The position numbers and the translations under genes were made by a program. From NCBI GenBank assembly GCA_024639785.1, contig JAHEGI010000001.1, forward strand, positions 44,623 to 108,622: 64,000 bases of DNA, given 5' to 3'. Under the pieces are notes generated by a model. That model was not told the DNA's origin, did not search any database, and saw only the letters and a list, made by a program, of their open reading frames with translations. Within the stretch, counting starts at the first letter, position 1. Every line of letters begins with the position of its first letter. Of this stretch, positions 17,426-25,955 are shown one piece after another. The stretch comes from Cryomorphaceae bacterium (GTDB taxonomy: Bacteria > Bacteroidota > Bacteroidia > Flavobacteriales > Schleiferiaceae).

Positions 17426-18568
17426 TTAGTACAATTTCACGATTTGTGCAGGCTGCACGGAGCGGATGCCGCGGTCTACCACGAGTTCACCGGGGGCAAC
17501 ACCTGAAATAACCTCAGTTACTTCGTCGTTTGCCATGCCCAGGGCGAGGTCGCGGCGAGCAATGCTGCCTATGTTGCCGTTTTGCACATACACATAGGTA
17601 TAGTTTGTGCCCTTGGTGTCTTGAAGAATCAAGCGATTTGGAATGGTAATCGCGCTGTCGGCACTATAATCGCGCAACTGGACCGAGGCCATCATGTTGG
17701 CTTTGATATTGGAATTGTTGGACAAGTCCACAGAGACAGCGAACGTGCGGCTTCCAGCGTTGATGTAGTTACCCACTTGGCTCACTTTGCCTTGGATGTC
17801 AAGCTTGATCGCCGAAAAATTCATGTCTACCAAATCCCCTTTTTCAATGCGCTGGATATAGTTCTCAGGCACTAGCATGTCTAGGCGAAGACCGCCGTTG
17901 CCAACGAGGCGAACCATCGGCATGCCGGGAGCGCCATATTCGCCCATTTTCGCAAATACTTGGTCAATCACGCCGTCAAATGGGGCCGTAATCGTGGTCA
18001 TTGCAATTTGCTTCTGTACGGTTGCAAGGCGCTTTTGAAGGGATTCAAATTGCGTCTTCGCTTGCAAATACTGCACTTCGCTACCAATTTTTTGGTTCCA
18101 AAGGCGTTCCTGCTTTTCAAAAACAGACTGTGCCAAGCCGAGTTGTGTTTTGACTTCCGCCAAGCTAGCCTGGGCTACCGAGGCGTCAAGTGCGACCAAA
18201 AGCTGACCTGCTTTGACTCGTTGACCACCTTCGACAAGCACCTTAGAAATACTCCCGGCCATTTCAGGATAGAGGGTAACAGACTTGTCTGAAACCACGG
18301 TACCATAGACTTGGAAGGAATGATTGAATGCGCCTTTGTTCACTGTGTGTGTTGTGATGCTGGCAAAACTGCGCGTACTGTCTTCGGCAGCAATTTTTTG
18401 GTCAATTTCACTGAGTTCTGCGCGGAGCGATTCAATCGCAGTGGCAATAGAATCGCGGCGGATGGTCAATTCTGCGACCGTGCCAGTGACTTCGTCTGAG
18501 CCGCAAGAGGATACGATGGCGGCCCCAATGGCGACCAAGGCAAGAACAGGAATGGTTACTTTTTTCAT
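17426..18568 (-). CDS. RND efflux periplasmic adaptor (membrane fusion) lipoprotein
   Basis: Bridges the RND permease and the outer-membrane channel. The 380-residue protein has a lipoprotein signal (AIVSSCGSDE), a short coiled coil (about 30-65), a lipoyl half motif (GGQRVKAGQLLVALD), a helical hairpin (about 120-170), the second lipoyl half (ITAPFDGVIDQVFAKMGEYG) and beta-barrel and membrane-proximal domains. It sits seven bases after the TolC gene and three before the permease, confirming one tripartite pump. Confidence 0.94.
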   Translation of the reverse strand: MKKVTIPVLALVAIGAAIVSSCGSDEVTGTVAELTIRRDSIATAIESLRAELSEIDQKIAAEDSTRSFASITTHTVNKGAFNHSFQVYGTVVSDKSVTLYPEMAGSISKVLVEGGQRVKAGQLLVALDASVAQASLAEVKTQLGLAQSVFEKQERLWNQKIGSEVQYLQAKTQFESLQKRLATVQKQIAMTTITAPFDGVIDQVFAKMGEYGAPGMPMVRLVGNGGLRLDMLVPENYIQRIEKGDLVDMNFSAIKLDIQGKVSQVGNYINAGSRTFAVSVDLSNNSNIKANMMASVQLRDYSADSAITIPNRLILQDTKGTNYTYVYVQNGNIGSIARRDLALGMANDEVTEVISGVAPGELVVDRGIRSVQPAQIVKLY

Positions 18569-18575
18569 GGGTGGG

Positions 18576-19928
18576 TTATTCGAGCGTTGAAAGGTTGTAA
18601 TAGCCCAATGACTTCTCTAAGGCTACTCGTTTGTTAAGGGCGTTGTTGGCCGCCTGCAACTTTGCTGCGACACTTTGTTGGTATTGCGAGGACGCTTGCG
18701 CATACTCCATAGTGGAAGCCATGCCTTCGTTCAGGCGGGCTTCGGTATTTTTCATCACGCGTTGCGTGAGGAGGACATTTTGCTCTTGGATGCGGTATAC
18801 TTTCAAAGCATTCTCATATTCTGAGCGAGCTTGATTGTGCTGTAATGCAAGCGCATTGGCGGTGTTCTCCAACAAGATATCCACTTCTTGGAGTTTGATT
18901 TTCTGTTCCTGAACACGTGCTAAACGGCGGCCGGAACTGAAAATGGGCAGTTGGGCCGAGAGATTCCAAGATTGGAAATCGGTACTATTTGCCGACACAC
19001 CATCTGGATTGTAGACATTGGCATCTTCACTTACGAACTGCCGGTTGTAGGCATAGCCCGCATAAAATTTCGGCAAGAACTGCATCTTTTCATTTTGCAA
19101 ATTGAGGTATTGCCCCTGACGATTGGTGGTCAGCTGGCGGTAATCAATATGCTTTTGAACCTCAAAAGGGGCACTCAAAAGCGTGGCGGCACCGTCTACT
19201 TTCACTAATAGCGCCTCCATGGAAGTGCTGAGGGTGAGCACAGTTTCAGAGGAAAATCCGCATTGAAGCTTGAGGAGTTGTTCCGCCAAGACCATCTGAT
19301 TTTCCAAGTTTGCCAAGTTTGCTTCGAGATTGTGGTAGACAATCGACAATTGATCCACATCCTCTTCTGCCATGAATCCTTCCGTTTGCATGGCCTGCAT
19401 GTTTTTGAGCGTGAAGGCGGTATTGGCTAAAGAAGCCTTAAGCGCGGTATAGTTCTCACCAAGCACGACCCGTAAATGATAGGCTTGCGCTACCTGCTCA
19501 CGGGTGGAGATGACAGCTTTCTCGTAATTCGCTTCTGCCATGTCGCGAAGTACTTGCGTAGCCAAAACTGCGACGATGTACGAGCCATCAAAAACCAACT
19601 GATTGACCGAAAAATTCCCTACGGAATTGTAGCGTGTACCGAATTGCAATTTGTCGATGACCCCGTCTTGGTTGATGTCAAAGAATTGGGCGGGCAGTTC
19701 AATATTGTCCGTATAATTCCCACCGACCTGTATGGAGGGCAATCCCAGGGCGATATTTTGAATTAGGACTTTTTCTGCCGCTTTACGCTCAAGTGATTGT
19801 ACTCGAACTTGCGCATTGTTTTCCGTAGCATGTTGAATGGCCTGGTCTAGACTGAGCTCAACGATTGGTTGGCTCAACAAGGGCCCCGAGCCGATCAATA
19901 GGGCAAGGAGGAACGTGGGAGTTCTCAT
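18576..19928 (-). CDS. TolC-family outer-membrane efflux channel
   Basis: A 450-residue TolC-like protein with a cleavable signal (LLIGSGPLLSQP) and two repeated helical/beta units, for example LDQAIQHATENNAQVRVQSLERKAA near the N-terminus and a second repeat starting LSAQLPIFSSGRRLARVQEQKIKL. It forms the exit duct of the efflux pump encoded by the next two genes. Its start overlaps the TetR stop by four bases. Confidence 0.94.
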   Translation of the reverse strand: MRTPTFLLALLIGSGPLLSQPIVELSLDQAIQHATENNAQVRVQSLERKAAEKVLIQNIALGLPSIQVGGNYTDNIELPAQFFDINQDGVIDKLQFGTRYNSVGNFSVNQLVFDGSYIVAVLATQVLRDMAEANYEKAVISTREQVAQAYHLRVVLGENYTALKASLANTAFTLKNMQAMQTEGFMAEEDVDQLSIVYHNLEANLANLENQMVLAEQLLKLQCGFSSETVLTLSTSMEALLVKVDGAATLLSAPFEVQKHIDYRQLTTNRQGQYLNLQNEKMQFLPKFYAGYAYNRQFVSEDANVYNPDGVSANSTDFQSWNLSAQLPIFSSGRRLARVQEQKIKLQEVDILLENTANALALQHNQARSEYENALKVYRIQEQNVLLTQRVMKNTEARLNEGMASTMEYAQASSQYQQSVAAKLQAANNALNKRVALEKSLGYYNLSTLE

Positions 19929-20545
19929 GAATGATGATTGGATTGTTGGAATTCTTGTAAATACGCGATGCCTTGCGCCGTGGCAATGGCCCGTATGTGC
20001 ATAAGTAGGCTGTAGTGTAGCAAGGCACCTCGGGGTGCAGGGTCCTCGCCTATTTCGGGATCTTCCATAATACCTACCATGGTATTATAACGGATAAGTG
20101 CGGCCTGGGGGATATTTAAATCTTCCCGGTAAAGTTTTTGCGACACCCCGCGTTGAAGATTGGAGGTGGTCGCTTCAATCATCATATTGCGCCGGGCTGA
20201 AATCATCCAATCATACGTTTCAGGATGGTATTTTTTCATGGCATACATGATGCGCGTACCATAGTTTTTGAGGACATCTTCTTGAATCCGCTGGACCTCA
20301 AAAAGCTCATCAATGGCATTTTCATGAATAGAAGCTTGCTCTAAAAACTGTTTGGATTTGATCGAAAACAGGTGTTTGATGGCTTGATCAACCAAATCCG
20401 TCTTGTTTGAGAAGAACGTATACAGCGTTTTCTTGCTCATGGATAACTCCTTGCTCACGTCATCCATGGTCACCGCACGCAGTCCAAATTTTTGGAATAG
20501 GCCGATAGATCGGGTAAGGATGGTATTTCGTGGGTCGTTTTCCAT
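19925..20545 (-). CDS. TetR-family transcriptional regulator of the efflux operon
   Basis: A 206-residue regulator: N-terminal helix-turn-helix (TILTRSIGLFQKFGLRAVTMDDVSKELSMSKKTLYTFFSNK, described here as residues 6-46) and an all-helical ligand domain. It is first in the pump operon and overlaps tolC by four bases, so it almost certainly controls the pump in response to substrates. ATG at 20545 (MENDPRN) is preferred to the longer in-frame start at 20608 because family alignment begins here and a candidate promoter and an inverted repeat lie immediately upstream. Confidence 0.9.
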   Translation of the reverse strand: MENDPRNTILTRSIGLFQKFGLRAVTMDDVSKELSMSKKTLYTFFSNKTDLVDQAIKHLFSIKSKQFLEQASIHENAIDELFEVQRIQEDVLKNYGTRIMYAMKKYHPETYDWMISARRNMMIEATTSNLQRGVSQKLYREDLNIPQAALIRYNTMVGIMEDPEIGEDPAPRGALLHYSLLMHIRAIATAQGIAYLQEFQQSNHHS

Positions 20546-20562
20546 GGAGGTCAAAAGGGATG

Positions 20563-20577
20563 GCAAAGGTCGTGCCA
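20563..20577 (-). promoter_or_regulatory. Candidate sigma-54 (-24/-12) promoter of the TetR efflux operon
   Basis: Minus-strand TGGCACG-N4-TTGC (20577 down to 20563) matches the RpoN consensus at all invariant positions, with the GG-GC spacing required. Predicted initiation is near 20551, just before ATG 20545. rpoN itself is encoded 1.6 kb away. It could be a chance match. Confidence 0.35.
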
Positions 20578-20589
20578 TTTCTACACACA

Positions 20590-20618
20590 GGAAACATTCT
20601 ATGTTCAAAAATGTTTCC
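20590..20618 (-). promoter_or_regulatory. Inverted repeat, candidate TetR operator
   Basis: GGAAACATT (20590-20598) and AATGTTTCC (20610-20618) are perfect nine-base arms around an eleven-base spacer, and a further GTTTC-CGC-GAAAC dyad overlaps the right arm (20613-20625). Its position upstream of the TetR gene suits autoregulation. Confidence 0.5.
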
Positions 20619-20740
20619 GCGAAACGAAATTTTTTTAGAAAATGTGCTCAATTGACCTGTTTACATCCCCTTTGGGAAGCAGGAAACTGGGAGATTTTGT
20701 CCATTTTTGCAATGGAAAGTCACTTTTTGCATCATACATC

Positions 20741-22174
20741 ATGCCAACACCAACCGTATCAGAAATTCTTCGCAGTCCCGCTCTTGGGGAAACCGTCGCT
20801 GTGAAGGGATGGGTCCGCTCCTTTCGTTCCAATCGCTTTTTGGCACTTAATGACGGAAGCTGTCAGGCGAGTATTCAATGCGTAGTAGATTTTGACGCGC
20901 ATCCCGAAGCGCTGCTTCGTCGAATTACGACAGGGGCTAGCGTGTCCATTCATGGGGAGCTTACAGCGAGCCAAGGCAGTGGGCAAGCTGTTGAAATTTC
21001 CGTGAAGCATTTGGAAGTCCTAGGGGACTGTCCGACGGATAGCTACCCGCTTCAGCCCAAGCGACATTCCCTAGAATTCCTTCGGGATATCGCCCATCTG
21101 CGGATGCGTACCAATACGTTTGGCGCGGTGATGCGCGTGCGGCATGCCGCCTCTTTTGCCGTCCATGAGTTCTTTAACAAAGAGGGCTTCTTTTATCTCA
21201 ACACGCCAATCATTACCGCAAGTGATGCGGAAGGTGCAGGGGAGTTGTTTCGAGTGACTACCCTACCCGCAGACGGAGCGCCCAAAACAGAAACTGGAGC
21301 GACAGACTTTAGCCAAGACTTTTTCGAAAAGCCCACAAACCTGACCGTAAGCGGACAATTGGAGGGCGAATTAGGTGCCATGGGCTTGGGCAAGATCTAC
21401 ACCTTTGGCCCAACGTTCCGTGCCGAAAATTCGAATACGACACGCCATTTATCCGAATTCTGGATGATCGAGCCAGAAATGGCCTTTCATGATTTGAGCG
21501 ACAACATGGATTTGGCTGAAAAATTCTGTAAGCATATCATTCAATCGGTCTTGGAGCGGTGCAAGGAAGATTTGGCTTTTCTAGATCAACGCTTTGAGCA
21601 AGAAGAAAAAGCAAAGCCACAGCAGCAGCGAAGTGAACAGGGTTTGATTGAAAAGTTGCAGTTCGTTTTGGATAATCCGTTCGTGCGGTGCACCTACACG
21701 GAAGCCATTGATATTCTAAAGAATTCAAAGCCCAATAAAAAGGGACAATTCAAATATCCCATCGAATCATGGGGAGCCGACCTCCAATCTGAACATGAGC
21801 GTTATTTGGTTGAAAAACACTTCAAATCACCGGTTATTTTATTTGATTATCCTGCTAAAATCAAGGCCTTTTACATGCGTTTAAACGAAGACGGCCAAAC
21901 CGTGCGCGCCATGGATGTTTTGTTCCCTGGGATTGGCGAAATGGTTGGCGGATCTCAGCGGGAAGAACGCCACGATGTTTTGGTGGAGAAAATGCGCGCC
22001 GTAGGGATCGACCCATCGCATTTGGATTGGTACCTCGACACCCGAAAGTTTGGCACCTGTGTGCACAGTGGATTTGGCTTGGGATTTGAGCGTATGGTTC
22101 AATTTGTCACAGGGATGGGAAATATCCGGGACGTCATCCCCTTCCCGCGCACTCCAGGAAACGCGGAATTCTGA
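20741..22174 (+). CDS. asnS: Asparaginyl-tRNA synthetase
   Basis: Class IIb synthetase charging tRNA-Asn. 477 residues: an N-terminal OB anticodon-binding domain ([23 protein letters not shown]), then the catalytic domain with motif 2 [26 protein letters not shown] and motif 3 [15 protein letters not shown]. The Asn-type motif-2 and motif-3 context ([17 protein letters not shown] at the C-terminus) distinguishes it from AspRS. ATG at 20741 is chosen because the upstream 33 codons of the open frame do not resemble the family. The downstream rpoN gene starts eight bases later, so both may be co-transcribed. Confidence 0.96.
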   Translation: MPTPTVSEILRSPALGETVAVKGWVRSFRSNRFLALNDGSCQASIQCVVDFDAHPEALLRRITTGASVSIHGELTASQGSGQAVEISVKHLEVLGDCPTDSYPLQPKRHSLEFLRDIAHLRMRTNTFGAVMRVRHAASFAVHEFFNKEGFFYLNTPIITASDAEGAGELFRVTTLPADGAPKTETGATDFSQDFFEKPTNLTVSGQLEGELGAMGLGKIYTFGPTFRAENSNTTRHLSEFWMIEPEMAFHDLSDNMDLAEKFCKHIIQSVLERCKEDLAFLDQRFEQEEKAKPQQQRSEQGLIEKLQFVLDNPFVRCTYTEAIDILKNSKPNKKGQFKYPIESWGADLQSEHERYLVEKHFKSPVILFDYPAKIKAFYMRLNEDGQTVRAMDVLFPGIGEMVGGSQREERHDVLVEKMRAVGIDPSHLDWYLDTRKFGTCVHSGFGLGFERMVQFVTGMGNIRDVIPFPRTPGNAEF

Positions 22175-22182
22175 TCTAGTCC

Positions 22183-23625
22183 ATGCTCAAGCAATCTCTT
22201 AGCCAGCGGCTCCAACAAAAGCTTTCGCCTCAGCAGATTCAACTGATGAAGTTGATCCAGCTGCCGACGCAGGCATTGGAAGAGCGCATCCAAGAGGAAA
22301 TGGAGGTTAACCCAGCCCTCGAGGAGGGAACGGAAGTAGCTGATCCGAGTGATGATTTGAGCAATGAGTGGGAGGATGAAGCAGGCAAAGAGGAATATGA
22401 TCCCATGGATGATTATCTAAGTGATGATGACATTCCAGATTATAAGCTTCAAGCCAACAACTACTCTGCAGACGATGAGGCCTACGATGCTCCGGTGATT
22501 GTAGGAAAGGACATGAGCGACATCCTCAAAGAGCAATTGTCGATGCGCTCTTTAGCTCCCCAAAAAGAAGCCCTTTGTAAATACCTGATCGGAACACTCG
22601 AAGATGACGGCTATTTGCGAAGAGAATTATTGGACATCGTCGATGATTTGGCCTTTTCCCTAGGGATTTTTATCGAAGTTCAGGAGCTGGAAGACGCTCT
22701 TCGGGTCATTCAAAGTATGGAGCCCTCTGGGGTTGGCGCGCGCGACCTTCAAGAGTGCTTACTGATTCAACTTCAAGATCGCGAGGGGACATCCGCCGCA
22801 TGTGCTCGCAGCATTGTGAAGGATCATTTTGATGCTTTGGCGAAGCGCCACTACAGTAAAATGATGAGCCAACTGGATATATCTGAGGATGATCTCAAGT
22901 CGGCGTTGGATGAAATTTCCCGACTCAATCCAAAACCCGGACACACGGCAGAAACAGGAAGCCAAGCGACCCAAACGGTGATTCCTGACTATGTTATTCA
23001 AGTCGTTGATGAGCAATTAGAACTGCGCTTAAATGGCCGAAACGCCCCGGAGCTCAATGTCTCTCGGGAATACAAAGACATGCTTCAGCACTACAAAAAA
23101 GCAAAGCAGTTTGGTTCAGAGCAAGAAAAAGATGCCTTCAATTTTGTCAAGCAAAAATTGGATTCTGCCAAGTGGTTCATCGATGCCATTAAGCAGCGTC
23201 AGCAGACCTTGATCTTAACCATGTCATCCATCATGCGCTTTCAGGAAGAGTACTTTTTGACGGGGGACGAGCGGAAGCTCAAGCCTATGATTTTAAAGGA
23301 CATTGCGGACGAAGTGGGCATGGACATTTCGACAGTAAGCCGAGTAGCTAGCAATAAATATGTGCAGACTCCCTTTGGCACCTTTTTGATCAAAAAGTTC
23401 TTCAGTGAATCCATGCTCAATTCCGAGGGCGAGGAGGTCTCCACTCGAGAAATAAAAAAGATCTTGGAGGACAGCATTGGAGAAGAAGATTCCCGCGATC
23501 CATTGACGGATGACGCTTTGGCTAAGTTGTTGAAAGACAAGGGATATCCTATTGCGCGTCGGACCGTGGCCAAGTACCGAGAACAGCTCGGAATCCCGGT
23601 AGCGCGTTTGCGAAAAACGCTTTAA
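22183..23625 (+). CDS. rpoN: RNA polymerase sigma-54 factor RpoN
   Basis: The alternative sigma factor for -24/-12 promoters, dependent on AAA+ activators. The 480-residue product shows region I (LKQSLSQRLQQKLSPQQIQLMKLIQLP), an acidic region II (about 55-105), the core-binding domain, a helix-turn-helix near IADEVGMDISTVSRVASNKYV and the diagnostic RpoN box ARRTVAKYRE at residues 458-467. It follows asnS closely. A candidate target promoter is present just upstream of the neighbouring TetR gene. Confidence 0.97.
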   Translation: MLKQSLSQRLQQKLSPQQIQLMKLIQLPTQALEERIQEEMEVNPALEEGTEVADPSDDLSNEWEDEAGKEEYDPMDDYLSDDDIPDYKLQANNYSADDEAYDAPVIVGKDMSDILKEQLSMRSLAPQKEALCKYLIGTLEDDGYLRRELLDIVDDLAFSLGIFIEVQELEDALRVIQSMEPSGVGARDLQECLLIQLQDREGTSAACARSIVKDHFDALAKRHYSKMMSQLDISEDDLKSALDEISRLNPKPGHTAETGSQATQTVIPDYVIQVVDEQLELRLNGRNAPELNVSREYKDMLQHYKKAKQFGSEQEKDAFNFVKQKLDSAKWFIDAIKQRQQTLILTMSSIMRFQEEYFLTGDERKLKPMILKDIADEVGMDISTVSRVASNKYVQTPFGTFLIKKFFSESMLNSEGEEVSTREIKKILEDSIGEEDSRDPLTDDALAKLLKDKGYPIARRTVAKYREQLGIPVARLRKTL

Positions 23626-23722
23626 GTGTGGCGTTCAATCAATCGTTAGGGACATTCCTTGAATTTGTGCCCATAGTCCCTTGGTATCACCTATTTTCGT
23701 AAGGCTGATTAATATCTGTCGT

Positions 23723-25888
23723 ATGAAACGTCTTTTACTCGCCTTTTTATTCGGGGCACTTTTCCTTCCCTTTCAAGCGGAAGCTTCGCACATCCTTGGG
23801 GGTGATATCCAATACAAATATGTAGGGGACTCCACGGGGGTAGCTGGTCAATACCGCATTAAAGTGGTGATCTACCGTGAGCAAACAGGTGTAGGCTTAG
23901 GAACTACTGCCTTGGTCAACATTACGTCTGCCAGCTGTAATATCAATACTTCGGTGACTTGTTCACTCTCGCAACCTGAGTTTTCCGCGGCATCCTTGGG
24001 GGCCTATGATTGTATTCCTCAGGGCACGAGTGGTTCATTTTTCAGCCCGATGGTCAACATTTATGTTGGCTACGTAACCCTGACGCAAACCTGTAATGAC
24101 TATAAAATGTACTGGCAGTCCTGCTGCCGTCCATTTGGTGTGACGGGAATTGCCAACTCATCAGGGGCTGGCTTCTATTTCGAAGCTGAATTGAATAATA
24201 CCTTGGGGTATAACTCTTCGCCCACATTTGTCTCCATTCCTTTGAGCTACATCTGTACGGGAGGGTACATTAACTACCTACAGAACGCCTACGAAAAAGA
24301 TGGCGATTCCATCATTTACGAATTAGTTCCTGCCCGTGAATTCGGCTTCGGTACAGGAGGTGTCAGCGTAGGTTATGCCGCGGGATTCACCTACTTACAA
24401 CCGATTCATACGGATCCTCTTAGCCCCTTCACATTGAATCCGCAAACGGGTAACATCACGTTCATGGCAAACACCCAGGAAACTTCGGTGATTGCTATCC
24501 GTGTGAATGAGTATCGCTTTGACTCGACGTATTTATTCTGGGAAAAAGTAGGCTCCTCGAACCGTGAAATTCAGGTTTCTGTGGCGTCGAACTGTAACCC
24601 GATCGTTAACCAGGGGGTTAAACTAGATCAAAACGCTCCTGGCGTGACGTTGCGTCCGGATGGAAAGCAACAAGTTGAATACAAGTGTTTGGATTCTACG
24701 GTCATGTTGTACTTCACGCTTTCCGTGGAATGTGTATCCATCTCACCTGACGGTTCAGACTTCCGCCTAACCGCACCGAATGGCCAACCAATTCCGATTG
24801 ACAAGTTGATTCCATTCTGTAACGTGAACGGTGAAACGGACTCGATGCGCGTCAAGCTTTTCAAGCCGTTGTCAATGAATGGAGAATACTATCTCTATTC
24901 TAAGGTGGGCAACGACGGAAATACCTTGTTGAACAAGTGTGGTAAAGACATGGACGAGTTTGATACAATCGTTCTGTTAGTGAATGATTGCGTGAACTTG
25001 GATATGCAATTGACTAATGTCTCCATCGATGAAGACAAGCGTCCACACATCTATTGGAAGATTGATCCAGCTACCTTCCCTTCCTATCTGTTTAACAACT
25101 TCCGCATTTGGCGTTCAGGCGATGGCGGTGCCACCTATAACCAAATCACTTCATTGTCTGATTCGGCCCAACGCGATTGGATTGATAATAGCCTAGGGGG
25201 TCCAGATGTCGATGGGAAATCGTATCGATATTATGTGGAAGCGATCATCAACGGATTGCTTCAACCTCCGACCAACACGGTGAAGAGCATTTGGCTTCGC
25301 GGTGACATGAGTAACACGGCGTCCATCCCAACGGTTTGGACCAATTACAACGGTTGGGCGAACCCCATGTATCAAGTCGAATTTGGCCGCGGTATTGCGG
25401 GTCAACCTGGCGTATATATCTGGGAGGATTATGGTTCAGCGCAGTTGGATACCTTCATTACCGTGGAGTACCCAAATCTCCCTCCTGGTCAGTACTCTAT
25501 TCGTACCCGCACCCACAATCCAACCCGTTTGCAGGACACTGCCTACTCTAACTGGATTGAGTTTGGTGAGCCTGTTCCACCGATCCCACCAATTGATACG
25601 GTGATTGTTCCCAACGTGGTGACACCAAATGGCGATGGGGTCAATGATGGATTCCGTATCCAAGGAGCTATGAGTTATACCTCGGGCCGCTATCTCATGA
25701 TCATGAACCGCTATGGAAAGGTGGTCTACGAGAACGATGCCTATGACAACAGCATGCCATGGAAAGGAGAAGACAACCGCGGCAATAAGTTGGCGGATGG
25801 AGTATACTTCTACGTCCTACGTTTGGATGACAATCCAAATAGTCAGCACTTGGAGCTCACCGGAAATGTGACCTTGCTGTCCCACTAA
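23723..25888 (+). CDS. Large secreted protein with gliding-motility-type (T9SS type B) C-terminal domain
   Basis: A 721-residue exported protein. The signal peptide (MKRLLLAFLFGALFLPFQAEA) is followed by SHILGGDIQYKYVGDS, an N-terminal beta-rich region found in many large flavobacterial surface proteins, several cysteines, and a fibronectin-like region (about 440-560; PHIYWKIDP, RYYVEAIINGLLQPP). The last 90 residues are the CHU_C / gliding-motility-associated domain: PNVVTPNGDGVNDGFRI, NRYGKVVYE, DGVYFYVLRL. This domain directs export by the type IX system. The exact function is unknown; adhesion or a gliding-related surface role is plausible. ATG 23723 is preferred because the signal peptide begins there, not at 23681. 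Confidence 0.88.
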   Translation: MKRLLLAFLFGALFLPFQAEASHILGGDIQYKYVGDSTGVAGQYRIKVVIYREQTGVGLGTTALVNITSASCNINTSVTCSLSQPEFSAASLGAYDCIPQGTSGSFFSPMVNIYVGYVTLTQTCNDYKMYWQSCCRPFGVTGIANSSGAGFYFEAELNNTLGYNSSPTFVSIPLSYICTGGYINYLQNAYEKDGDSIIYELVPAREFGFGTGGVSVGYAAGFTYLQPIHTDPLSPFTLNPQTGNITFMANTQETSVIAIRVNEYRFDSTYLFWEKVGSSNREIQVSVASNCNPIVNQGVKLDQNAPGVTLRPDGKQQVEYKCLDSTVMLYFTLSVECVSISPDGSDFRLTAPNGQPIPIDKLIPFCNVNGETDSMRVKLFKPLSMNGEYYLYSKVGNDGNTLLNKCGKDMDEFDTIVLLVNDCVNLDMQLTNVSIDEDKRPHIYWKIDPATFPSYLFNNFRIWRSGDGGATYNQITSLSDSAQRDWIDNSLGGPDVDGKSYRYYVEAIINGLLQPPTNTVKSIWLRGDMSNTASIPTVWTNYNGWANPMYQVEFGRGIAGQPGVYIWEDYGSAQLDTFITVEYPNLPPGQYSIRTRTHNPTRLQDTAYSNWIEFGEPVPPIPPIDTVIVPNVVTPNGDGVNDGFRIQGAMSYTSGRYLMIMNRYGKVVYENDAYDNSMPWKGEDNRGNKLADGVYFYVLRLDDNPNSQHLELTGNVTLLSH

Positions 25889-25908
25889 ACCGAAGCCCAA
25901 CGTAATTT

Positions 25909-25945
25909 AAAGGCCGCCTCGTGAACGCGAGGCGGCCTTTATCGT
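25909..25945 (+). terminator. Intrinsic terminator-like hairpin after the gliding-type protein
   Basis: AAAGGCCGCCTCG (25909-25921) pairs perfectly with CGAGGCGGCCTTT (25928-25940) around a six-base loop, followed by ATCGTT; T-tract is the T3 of the stem only. It separates the surface protein gene from uvrC. Confidence 0.7.
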
Positions 25946-25955
25946 TAGACCTGTG

